Below, one piece after another: positions 36,091 through 44,089 of a stretch of 64,000 nt of DNA. Source of the stretch: Pleurocapsales cyanobacterium LEGE 10410 (lineage in GTDB: Bacteria > Cyanobacteriota > Cyanobacteriia > Cyanobacteriales > Xenococcaceae); assembly GCA_015207195.1 (NCBI GenBank), contig JADEXJ010000013.1, positions 1 through 64,000 of the forward strand, given 5' to 3'. Within the stretch, counting starts at the first letter, position 1, and each line of letters starts with the position of its first letter. Position numbers and translations under genes: made by a program. The notes beneath the pieces were generated by a model. That model was not told the DNA's origin, ran no database searches, and saw only the letters and a program-made list of their open reading frames with translations.

Positions 36091-36606
36091 CTAGCAATGC
36101 TCAATAACAACCTGTTCCATTTCTCGTGGCGATTTAATGTGGTAAATCCATTTTGTCTCTCTGTAAGAAACAACTAGCTCGACTAGTTTTGGTCTAACCT
36201 GAGTATAAATAATCCAAATCATTTTTAATAATTTACCCGTCATTGGTAGCATCGGGCATCCTTGGACAAAATCTGGGCGAGGACGGAATAAACACATAAA
36301 CTGTCGTTTTGTCGTCCACCAATAATGAATCCATAAGGGAAGATCTACCAGAATAATTGTATCTGCTGCTGCACATCTTGTTTCTATTGATTCCCAGGAA
36401 GCAAACCCATCAATAATCCAAACATCTTGAGAAATCAACTCATCATGTCGTCGGTCAAATTCTGCTTTTGAAGTCGGTATCCAGCCTGAATTCCACTGCA
36501 AAGCGTCCAGACGATAGAGAGGTAAATTTCTGGATTGGCTTAATCGCTTGGCTAGAGTAGATTTGCCACCTCCAGCATTACCGATAATCATAATTTTGTT
36601 ACCCAT
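36091..36606 (-). CDS. P-loop kinase of the adenylate-kinase-like (FlaR/topology modulation) family
   Basis: A 171-aa P-loop NTPase with GNAGGGKST (9-17) at the N-terminus, YRLDALQWNSGWIPTSKAEFD (31-51), the Walker-B-like WIIDGFASW and ILVDLPLWIHYWWTTKRQF. This pattern is that of small adenylate-kinase-like proteins often annotated as DNA topology modulation protein FlaR. The biological substrate is unknown. Monocistronic, on the same strand as the GNAT gene 51 bp upstream, so perhaps cotranscribed with it. Confidence 0.78.
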   Translation of the reverse strand: MGNKIMIIGNAGGGKSTLAKRLSQSRNLPLYRLDALQWNSGWIPTSKAEFDRRHDELISQDVWIIDGFASWESIETRCAAADTIILVDLPLWIHYWWTTKRQFMCLFRPRPDFVQGCPMLPMTGKLLKMIWIIYTQVRPKLVELVVSYRETKWIYHIKSPREMEQVVIEHC

Positions 36607-36657
36607 TATCCAATCCCGCTATTTGTTACTTATTGTTAGAGCGATCGCCATACCAAA

Positions 36658-36987
36658 TTAAAAATCAATTCTAAATTCCCAACCTTTTTCTTGAAAGCCC
36701 AGGTTTTTATACAGTTGATGTACTCTGGGACGGGAAGCTCTACTAGTTGCTATTAGTTTATAGCAACCTCGCTCTTTTGCCGTTTGAATGACCTGCCGAA
36801 CTAGTTTAGTCCCCAAACCCTGTTCCCTCTTACTTTCAGCAACATAAACGTCTTCGAGTAAACCAAATGGTTCTTGATGCAAACTGTTGTGCATCAAGTA
36901 TAAGTAAGCTCTAGCAATTTCTCCTTCGGTTTCAACTATAGAAAATTTAATCCCTTCAGCTTTGACAGCTTGAGTCTGAATTTCCAT
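36658..36987 (-). CDS. GNAT family N-acetyltransferase
   Basis: A 109-aa protein covering the core GNAT fold. The acetyl-CoA binding loop is REQGLGTKLVRQVIQTAKERG, followed by YKLIATSRASRPRVHQLYKNLGFQEKG, a typical motif B ending. The substrate is unknown. The protein is short for the family but contains all core strands; ATG 36987 gives residues MEIQTQAVKAEGIKFSIVETE ahead of the first strand. It lies directly upstream of the P-loop kinase gene on the same strand. Confidence 0.83.
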   Translation of the reverse strand: MEIQTQAVKAEGIKFSIVETEGEIARAYLYLMHNSLHQEPFGLLEDVYVAESKREQGLGTKLVRQVIQTAKERGCYKLIATSRASRPRVHQLYKNLGFQEKGWEFRIDF

Positions 36988-37098
36988 GTGGTAAATTGAC
37001 TCGTGTTTTGTTGAGTTAAGTTTACTCTAGCTAAAACTATGAATAATCTTATTTTCAACGATAGTTGGTCGATCTTTTGAACCAGCTATCTAATTAAT

Positions 37099-38124
37099 TT
37101 ATCGACCGAAGATAGCGGAAAAGATTGGATTAGCTTTTGCCTCATTAAACTGAAACATGAAAATAACGCTCACTAGCAAAACTAAAATAACCAGCCAAAA
37201 AGTAGTCGCCAATCCAGTGATTTTACTCGCCTGAAACTTTTGCCCCCAGCGCTGGGGACGAATATCCCGCAACCAAAAAGTTGCGATCGCAGCTAAATTT
37301 AGACAGACAATATTGGTCGATACCAAAACTGCCGTTTCTACAGCAGAACTCCACAGCCCAGAACCAATCAGCATCCCTAAAACTACTAAAGGAGGCAGGA
37401 GAGCGACTGAAACCATTACTCCTACTACCGCTTTTTGTTCGCCAACCGTCAGAGAAATTGCTCCAGCTACCCCCGAAGCAAAAGCTAAAATAACGTCGGA
37501 AAGTTGAACGCTGGTTCTGGTGGCAATCTCGTTCATTCCCAAATCGACTGACACGAACATTCCGAATAAAATTGACAGCAGCAAAGAAATCGAGATTTCT
37601 ATTAGACCAACTTTAATAGTTCTAATGGCTAGGGACAAATCGCCAAAGGTGGTAGCCACCCCCAAAGCCATGTTGGGCTTGAGTAAAGGCGCAATGACCA
37701 TTGCCCCAATAATTACTACCTGGCTGTTTTGTATCAAACCGATCGCTGCGATCGTTGTAGCTAAGATAACCAGTGAAATTTCTGTGCTATCAAGGCGAAT
37801 GCCTTCAGCTATCTGAGTATAAACCTCTTGTCGCCCTACGGAGTTGTCTTTTCCTGCGGATTGGGGCGATTCTACATTGATGTGAGTCGGCTTGGTGGCT
37901 ACGGGTAATGACAACAGTTGCCAATCTTCGAGATGAGGAAATTTTTGTTTTAAGTCCTTAACTACCGTCTCAACTTGTTCTTCCTCCAGCAAGATATTGA
38001 CCAGAAGTTGTTGCTGCGACTTGAAGATAGACTCGGTTTCTAACCAAGGATAGGAAGATAGCAGTTGTCGGATATTGGGTTCTTCCTCTAAAGGCAGAAA
38101 AACTTTAACTAAGCATAGATCCAT
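37099..38124 (-). CDS. DUF389 membrane protein
   Basis: A 341-aa protein with a cytoplasmic N-terminal domain (about 1-85, alternating charged and hydrophobic residues), a short Pro/Ser linker and a membrane domain with at least six helices. The segment ILATTIAAIGLIQNSQVVIIGAMVIAPLLKPNMALGVA is the hallmark of DUF389/TIGR00341 proteins; VAGAISLTVGEQKAVVGVMVSVALLPPLVVLG follows. Function is not established. It lies on the same strand as the TldD/PmbA gene 85 bp upstream. Confidence 0.85.
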   Translation of the reverse strand: MDLCLVKVFLPLEEEPNIRQLLSSYPWLETESIFKSQQQLLVNILLEEEQVETVVKDLKQKFPHLEDWQLLSLPVATKPTHINVESPQSAGKDNSVGRQEVYTQIAEGIRLDSTEISLVILATTIAAIGLIQNSQVVIIGAMVIAPLLKPNMALGVATTFGDLSLAIRTIKVGLIEISISLLLSILFGMFVSVDLGMNEIATRTSVQLSDVILAFASGVAGAISLTVGEQKAVVGVMVSVALLPPLVVLGMLIGSGLWSSAVETAVLVSTNIVCLNLAAIATFWLRDIRPQRWGQKFQASKITGLATTFWLVILVLLVSVIFMFQFNEAKANPIFSAIFGR

Positions 38125-38209
38125 TAATTTTTTGATTTCTCAGATTAATTAGTTGGCGATCGCTGGTTTACCCCAGACAATGCGATCGCGCCGTAACAAC
38201 AATTTAGTC

Positions 38210-39556
38210 TTAAATACTGTCGGTAATGCTGCTAAAGCGAAACTTCTCTACCTTACAGCCAGGAACGACGCTACCGCCACAACGTTTAGCTTGACTGAGG
38301 GCAACCACGTTGTTGAGCATTTCGGGCAGGCACTGATTAAAGCGCAGGTTTTTGATGGGGTGAGAGATTTTTCCGTTTTCAATTAGGAAAGTACCGTCTC
38401 TAGTCATGCCCGTCACTTCTAGGGTACGGGGATTAACATAACGCACATACCAAGCACGACTAACTAAAATACCCCGTTCGGTACTGGCAATTAGATCGGC
38501 AACAGTTTTGTCCGAACCAGTCATCACAATGGGATACATCGCCCCCGTAGGTTCTTTCCCTCGTTCTTTTGCCCAATAGCGACTATAGGAAAGAGTTTTG
38601 GGAATGCCATCTTTGATGATGTCTAGTTCATTGTTACTCAAGCCACTACCGAAAAACCTGCCTCCCTGCAACAGAGGATGGGCAGCACTGCGCCTTACCC
38701 GAACAATCGGATTGAATAGCTGTTCGCCAACTTTGTTCCCAATAGGATGACCCGAATCGTCGTTACGGGACATGAAAGAACGTCCTTCATCCGCAGCCCT
38801 GGCATCCAAGTTCCAAATTACCCAGGGCAGTAAACTAGCAAAGGCAGCAGGTTCAAAAATAACGGTGTAGTCTCCTGGTGCAATAGTTTGAGGATTGCGC
38901 GAGGCGATCGCCCTGTCGATCACTTTCTGCGTCATTTCTGTAATCGGCAAGTGGTCGATACTCCAAGCGGTGCAGCGATTCCAGCTAGAACCATTATCAA
39001 CACGGGCAGTAAAGCTAAAATCCGCTTCAGTAGTGCGATCGCAACCCCGTAAACCAGCTGAGTTACCAATAGCATTGAGAGCAACCTTAAAACTAAGCGT
39101 ACCCGATCCGTTGACCCCCGCAGCCTTACTCAGGGAACATACCTGTTGAATTATTTCGCCCTTTTTTAGGGGAGAAAGACTAGCAGTGGCTTCATCAAAC
39201 GCTGGAGTGCGATCGCTGTAGGTTTGTTGGGGCAATAATTCTACCCATTCGGGGTCAACTGGAGCAATTTTGGCAAGCTCTTCAGACCGTTTTACTGTTT
39301 GGGCGATCGCCTCTCGATCTAATTCTGTAGTAGAAGCTGAAGCACTGCGTTTACCAAAGTAGCTAGTTACCGTCAGGCTAAAAGTGTTCTTACGAACGTT
39401 TTGACTAATTTGATTTTCACTGAAGCGACTGAGGGCGGTTTCACTGGCACTGAGGCTGACAAAAATACCGTCGGCTTGAGATTGGGCGATCGCCATTTCA
39501 ATAAAAGTCAAGGCTTCTTCTTGGGCGATCGAGGTACTGAGAGTTGCTAAGGTCAT
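38210..39556 (-). CDS. TldD/PmbA family metalloprotease-like protein
   Basis: A 448-aa protein of the TldD/TldE (PmbA) superfamily, proteins that act together to process peptides such as antitoxins and RiPP precursors. It shows the N-terminal domain (SLTVTSYFGKRSASASTTELD), the ALSRFSENQISQNV stretch and the C-terminal domain with VIFEPAAFASLLPWVIWNLDARAADEGRSFMS, GRFFGSGLSNNELDI and SGGVVPGCKVE-like end. The HExxxH zinc motif of TldD is not visible, so it looks like the PmbA/TldE-type or a related non-catalytic partner. No second subunit is next to it. Confidence 0.85.
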   Translation of the reverse strand: MTLATLSTSIAQEEALTFIEMAIAQSQADGIFVSLSASETALSRFSENQISQNVRKNTFSLTVTSYFGKRSASASTTELDREAIAQTVKRSEELAKIAPVDPEWVELLPQQTYSDRTPAFDEATASLSPLKKGEIIQQVCSLSKAAGVNGSGTLSFKVALNAIGNSAGLRGCDRTTEADFSFTARVDNGSSWNRCTAWSIDHLPITEMTQKVIDRAIASRNPQTIAPGDYTVIFEPAAFASLLPWVIWNLDARAADEGRSFMSRNDDSGHPIGNKVGEQLFNPIVRVRRSAAHPLLQGGRFFGSGLSNNELDIIKDGIPKTLSYSRYWAKERGKEPTGAMYPIVMTGSDKTVADLIASTERGILVSRAWYVRYVNPRTLEVTGMTRDGTFLIENGKISHPIKNLRFNQCLPEMLNNVVALSQAKRCGGSVVPGCKVEKFRFSSITDSI

Positions 39557-39847
39557 ATTTAACTAACAATTGATAGATGACAAACTAGAAGCTTTTGCCG
39601 ATAAATTCTAAACTATATAAAATTACCTAGTAAGACTACTATAAATAAAAAACATCTTTCAAAGTTGGGTTGATGTTTTACTAAAGCAGTTGTCGAGCAG
39701 CTATTTAACAAAGTAATTGCAATGTCTTAGGGGTATATAATATCTCAAAGCTTTTGAAGCCTAAGAGCAAAAAAGCTAGTTCGAATTAAACTACAGCAGC
39801 GATCTGTAGTGATAGTACAAATTTTTGGTGACTAAGGACAAATTATT

Positions 39848-40831
39848 ATGGCTGAAACTTTAATGTTTAACGCTTTGAGAGAAGCAACGGACGAAGAAAT
39901 GGCAAGAGATAAGACTGTTTTCGTCTTGGGTGAAGATGTCGGACATTATGGTGGTTCATATAAAGTCACCAAGGATCTATACAAGAAGTATGGCGATTTG
40001 CGTCTGCTAGATACTCCTATTGCCGAAAATAGCTTTTGTGGGTTGGCTGTCGGTGCAGCTTTGACGGGTTTGCGTCCCGTAATTGAAGGGATGAATATGG
40101 GCTTTTTGCTGTTAGCGTTTAACCAGATTGCTAATAATGCGGGGATGCTGCGCTACACTTCTGGAGGGAATTTTAAGATTCCTATGGTCATTCGCGGTCC
40201 TGGTGGTGTTGGCAGACAGCTAGGTGCAGAACACTCGCAGCGACTAGAAGCGTATTTTCATGCTGTACCTGGATTAAAAATTGTCGCTTGTTCTACAGCC
40301 TATAATTCTAAAGGTCTGCTTAAGGCAGCTATTAGAGACGATAATCCCGTACTATTTTTTGAACACGTCTTACTTTATAACCTCAAAGACGATCTGCCTG
40401 ATGATGAATATCTGTTGCCTTTGGATAAAGCCGAAATGGTGCGGGAAGGTAAAGATGTCACGATTTTGACCTATTCGCGGATGCGCCATCACTGTACTCA
40501 GGCACTAAAAGAAATAGAAAAACAAGGTTATGACCCTGAAATCATCGACTTGATTTCCCTCAAGCCGTTTGACATGGAAGCTATCAGTAAGTCGGTACGC
40601 AAAACCCACAAGGTAATTATCGTCGAAGAATGTATGAAAACTGGCGGTATTGGTGCAGAATTGGTGGCACTAATCAACGAACAGCTATTTGATGAATTGG
40701 ATGCCCCCGTGTTGCGTTTGTCTTCTCAGGATATTCCTACACCCTATAACGGTAAGCTAGAAAGTTTGACTATCGTACAGCCAGGGCAAATCGCCGAAGC
40801 GGTACAGAAAATGATGGAAGATAGGATTTAA
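39848..40831 (+). CDS. pdhB: Pyruvate dehydrogenase E1 component, beta subunit
   Basis: Half of the thiamine diphosphate enzyme that oxidatively decarboxylates pyruvate to acetyl-CoA. The 327-aa length is typical. Conserved stretches are [25 protein letters not shown], the E1 beta signatures [13 protein letters not shown] and [21 protein letters not shown], and [22 protein letters not shown] at the C-terminal domain. As usual in cyanobacteria, pdhB is separate from pdhA. AAGGAC lies 8-13 bases before the ATG. A GC-rich hairpin follows. Confidence 0.95.
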   Translation: MAETLMFNALREATDEEMARDKTVFVLGEDVGHYGGSYKVTKDLYKKYGDLRLLDTPIAENSFCGLAVGAALTGLRPVIEGMNMGFLLLAFNQIANNAGMLRYTSGGNFKIPMVIRGPGGVGRQLGAEHSQRLEAYFHAVPGLKIVACSTAYNSKGLLKAAIRDDNPVLFFEHVLLYNLKDDLPDDEYLLPLDKAEMVREGKDVTILTYSRMRHHCTQALKEIEKQGYDPEIIDLISLKPFDMEAISKSVRKTHKVIIVEECMKTGGIGAELVALINEQLFDELDAPVLRLSSQDIPTPYNGKLESLTIVQPGQIAEAVQKMMEDRI

Positions 40832-40851
40832 TTATCCTATTAGTTTGATTT

Positions 40852-40884
40852 AAAGGCGTTGGCGTTTGGCGCAGCGTCTTTTTT
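40852..40884 (+). terminator. Terminator of pdhB
   Basis: AAAGGCG (40852-40858) pairs with CGTCTTT (40875-40881) with one G-T pair; an inner GCG/CGC stem closes the loop, followed by TTTT. 20 bp after the stop. Confidence 0.7.
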
Positions 40885-40964
40885 AGTTTGGTTCTAACGT
40901 TATAAAGTATCAACTAAACATCTGTTGATTTTAAACAGAGATTTGTTCAAACTAGAGAGAATGA

Positions 40965-41606
40965 CTATTTTTGATTGTTTGTCCTCGAACTAGGTTGGTA
41001 ATCTACAGAATTAGATAAATTATTGCCAGCGTTTTCATGATTATTTGAAGACTTAAGATGTTGTAAATTTAGTAAGTATTGACTAATAGAAATAAGCAAA
41101 ATTGCCAATGCTATGTAAACCACGTCGCTAACGCGCCCAATTTCTAAATTGAGCATTTGTTTAAACAGACTAACAATCAGGGCTACAACTATCACATTGA
41201 CTAATTTACCCTTGAGTTCTTCCAAACTATTGCTTTGCAAAATACTAGAATCATCCTGATGTTTGATCTCAATTTCTGAAATAAACAACTCATAAATCCC
41301 CAAAGCAAAAATCAATAAAACAATTCCAATTAAATAGTAATCAATCCCGCCAATAATATAAGAAACTATTTTTAAGGTGTTTTCTCCTTCTGGATTACTG
41401 GCATTGAAGTTCAAGACTAAACCAGCCCAGATATCTACAGTTCCAATAATAATAAACCGCAAGGAACTTAGTAAACTGAAGACAACTGGAACTATAATAA
41501 AAAATCTGAAGTTCCAAATGAAAGCTTCAAAAGCCAACTCAATTTTTCTAAGTTTTCCTGGGTTATTATTATTCATTAATTTACGTAGTGAATTGAGCTT
41601 ACTCAA
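40965..41606 (-). CDS. YqhA/UPF0114 family membrane protein
   Basis: A 213-aa protein with four predicted helices. KLRKIELAFEAFIWNFRFFIIVPVVFSLLSSLRF at the start and the YYLIGIVLLIFALGIYELFISEIEI core are typical of YqhA (UPF0114). The tail of about 30 residues is polar and rich in Asn and Ser. Function unknown. It is convergent with pdhB. Confidence 0.82.
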   Translation of the reverse strand: MSKLNSLRKLMNNNNPGKLRKIELAFEAFIWNFRFFIIVPVVFSLLSSLRFIIIGTVDIWAGLVLNFNASNPEGENTLKIVSYIIGGIDYYLIGIVLLIFALGIYELFISEIEIKHQDDSSILQSNSLEELKGKLVNVIVVALIVSLFKQMLNLEIGRVSDVVYIALAILLISISQYLLNLQHLKSSNNHENAGNNLSNSVDYQPSSRTNNQK

Positions 41607-41716
41607 AGCAGCACCGCAACTATAGGCAACAGTGAACTTTTAGTTGTTGTTATTATGATATATGTTTGCCCTGTAAAAATTCCCGATCGCCTTGAATGTT
41701 ATTTCCCTATTGCTTA

Positions 41717-42934
41717 TTACTTGTTTGAAGCTGATTCTTCAACCCACTGTAAATGTTGAGGAAGTAATTTTGTTAGAGCGTAACGTTCGAGAATAGTTTC
41801 CCTAGCTCTTTGGCGAATTGCTGCCATTTGTTCGGGATTATCCAAAGCTTCGATGACGCGATCGCTTATTTGCTCTGGACTAAAGAAATTAACCAGCAAC
41901 CCATTAATATTATCTTCAATCACTTCCGTCACGGGTGCAGTATCAGAAGCGACAATTAAACATCCCGTAGCTAGAGCCTCTAGCATTGACCAGGAAAGTA
42001 CGAAGGGACGAGTAAGATAGATATGTACCGAGGAAGCCTGTAATACCTGAAGATATTCATCGTAAGGTAGTAAATCTGTAAAGTGTACCCGACTTAAATC
42101 TAAAGGAAATTTCTTGAGCATTGCCTCTTTGTAGGTTTTACCGTCGGGAAGATTCTTACCATAAGCTACGCGATCTTTGCCGACGATGACAAAGTGACAT
42201 TGAGGACGTTTTTTTTGCAGCAGAGAAATTGTTTCAATCAACTGAGGAAAACCGCGATAGGGTTCCATTCCTCTGGCAACATAGGTAACGATCTCTTCAG
42301 CTTGAGAAAGGTCAAGTTTAATTCGGGGTAAAAACAGTTTGGCGTTTGGTAAAGGTTTAAAATAGCTGGTGTCGATCCCGTCATGGTGAACTTTTATTTT
42401 GCTATGAAATTCTTGAGGAAACTGCGATCGCTGCCAATAAGTCGGGGCTAAACCGCGATCGCAGGTGGCTAAGTCTAGGAGAATTGGCGCGTTTTTAATC
42501 CGAATTCTGGCTTCATCGTCGGCATTTAGGGGATCGCTAGGGTCGAAGCTGGCATCTGAACCATAAGCTCGATAAAACCACTCGAAATAGCAAAGTAAAG
42601 TTGCCTGAGGAAAGATATCTTTCATAAACAGGGTAGGTCCCCAACCCGAATGACCATAGACTACGTCGGGATAAAAACCCTGGTCTTTCATTTTCTGTGC
42701 CACACGATATACTGCCTGAGCTTCTAATACGGCACTTTCCAGGGGTCTAACGTAATGATGAGTTTCGGGACGAGCAGTGCGAGATTTTTGATATACCACC
42801 TTATTAACGCCCGCTATCCGACCTTCAGCGCGGTTGGTAGCATAAACTACGGTATTTTGGCTATTTTGACCGAAAAATGTCGCTAGATGGCGAAATTGAG
42901 CGGGAAAATTTGGATGTAAAAATAAAACTTTCAT
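41717..42934 (-). CDS. Glycosyltransferase family 4
   Basis: A 405-aa GT-B fold enzyme that transfers a sugar from a nucleotide-sugar donor. The acceptor half starts MKVLFLHPNFPAQFRHLA and contains YGHSGWGPTLFM and YFEWFYRAYGSD; the donor half has TYVARGMEPYRGFPQLIE, HFVIVGKDRVAYG and the nucleotide-binding SWSMLEALATGCLIVASDTAPVTEVI. Acceptor and donor are unknown. The gene stands alone and divergent to the DUF1517 gene, so no pathway is implied. Confidence 0.85.
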   Translation of the reverse strand: MKVLFLHPNFPAQFRHLATFFGQNSQNTVVYATNRAEGRIAGVNKVVYQKSRTARPETHHYVRPLESAVLEAQAVYRVAQKMKDQGFYPDVVYGHSGWGPTLFMKDIFPQATLLCYFEWFYRAYGSDASFDPSDPLNADDEARIRIKNAPILLDLATCDRGLAPTYWQRSQFPQEFHSKIKVHHDGIDTSYFKPLPNAKLFLPRIKLDLSQAEEIVTYVARGMEPYRGFPQLIETISLLQKKRPQCHFVIVGKDRVAYGKNLPDGKTYKEAMLKKFPLDLSRVHFTDLLPYDEYLQVLQASSVHIYLTRPFVLSWSMLEALATGCLIVASDTAPVTEVIEDNINGLLVNFFSPEQISDRVIEALDNPEQMAAIRQRARETILERYALTKLLPQHLQWVEESASNK

Positions 42935-43041
42935 AGCTATCTGGTAAAACTACAGACCAATTCGCCCCAATTCTATCTTCTGCTAACTTGTAGATAATAA
43001 TGAATGGTAAGTTAATAAAATACCTTTACCCTCAATTACTG

Positions 43042-43641
43042 ATGACTTCTTGGCGCGATCGCATCTCTAAATTTAGTGGCAAAACTCGCTTCGTAGTATC
43101 TCGGATTTTTATCCACTTAGCGGGAAATGAAATTGCTCCCATGTTGGGCGTACTTAACCGCGCAGCTAGAGAAGCCATTGCAGCGGATGGAGATTTAGAA
43201 GTATTGGGCGAAGGATTAGTCTCTGTTTGTCAGAATCTCCTGCAAATGAGTATCTATTGGCAATCTGCTGCTAACGAAGGAGATGTGTTGTGGGATGAGG
43301 GGGAAGCAGGAGACTATGTAAATGAGCTGTTTACCGACTCGGCACAAAGATATTTAAGCGAAGTCGATCCTAGCCAAGATGAGGACAACGAGCCGTTATC
43401 TTTGCCAGTTACTCGTAACTTAGTCATCATGCTAACTGTAGCTTTTACGGGAGAATCTCCCGATTTAGAAAATAATCTAGCAGACGCTGAAGCGTTGGAA
43501 TATGGACTCAAAGCCTTGATTAATCTTCACTATCAGGAAAAATTGAGAGCAATTCAAATTCATTTTTCTCCCGCTAAGTTAGGCGATGAACTAAACAGCG
43601 AACAGTTATTACTCAACTTTCCTGAACTGATTCCCTTATGA
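43042..43641 (+). CDS. DUF1517 protein
   Basis: A 199-aa soluble cyanobacterial protein. The conserved start RISKFSGKTRFVVSRIFIHLAGNEIAPMLGVLNRAAREAI and the end LRAIQIHFSPAKLGDELNSEQLLLNFPELIPL are the ends of the DUF1517 family. Function unknown. The frame starts at ATG 43000, but conserved sequence begins near ATG 43042 (TSWRDRIS), which I prefer. Divergent to the glycosyltransferase gene. Confidence 0.78.
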   Translation: MTSWRDRISKFSGKTRFVVSRIFIHLAGNEIAPMLGVLNRAAREAIAADGDLEVLGEGLVSVCQNLLQMSIYWQSAANEGDVLWDEGEAGDYVNELFTDSAQRYLSEVDPSQDEDNEPLSLPVTRNLVIMLTVAFTGESPDLENNLADAEALEYGLKALINLHYQEKLRAIQIHFSPAKLGDELNSEQLLLNFPELIPL

Positions 43642-44089
43642 TCTCGTCAAGTCTATGACTAAATATACTAAATATTTTAAGTTGTAAATAAACTACAGCA
43701 ACTCTAAATAATTTGTGAAAACTTATTATGCCTGCATGCGGACACACAAATGTTCTTTGCGTCCTCTACCTTACATCACCAGAAAAGTTCATGACTCAAA
43801 TAGGGCTGCTATACCTCCTTATATCAAGTTCGGGTAAAGAGTTAAAATTAGGTAGGTGAAGTAGGAAGTAGGGAGTAGGAAGTAGGAAGTTTTCTAAACC
43901 CAGTTCAAACTAGTACATGGATGCATCTTGTATTGAAAGTAATCATCCGTACTTGATATTACCTCATGACACCTTACATTTTGAAATATAACTTTGCTTA
44001 ATTAGCGAATGTTAATCTAAAGTTTTTTTTGGGAATCTTATAAGCATCAGTTCTATAGCATCCTAAGTTGAAATAGGTTTTAAATATTG
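43642..44089. other. Intergenic region with GTAGGAA simple repeat
   Basis: This 448-bp AT-rich spacer holds the imperfect 7-bp repeat run GTAGGAA/GTAGGGA at 43859-43890. Such runs are common between cyanobacterial genes. No gene or terminator stands out; the histidine kinase promoter must lie at its right end. Confidence 0.5.
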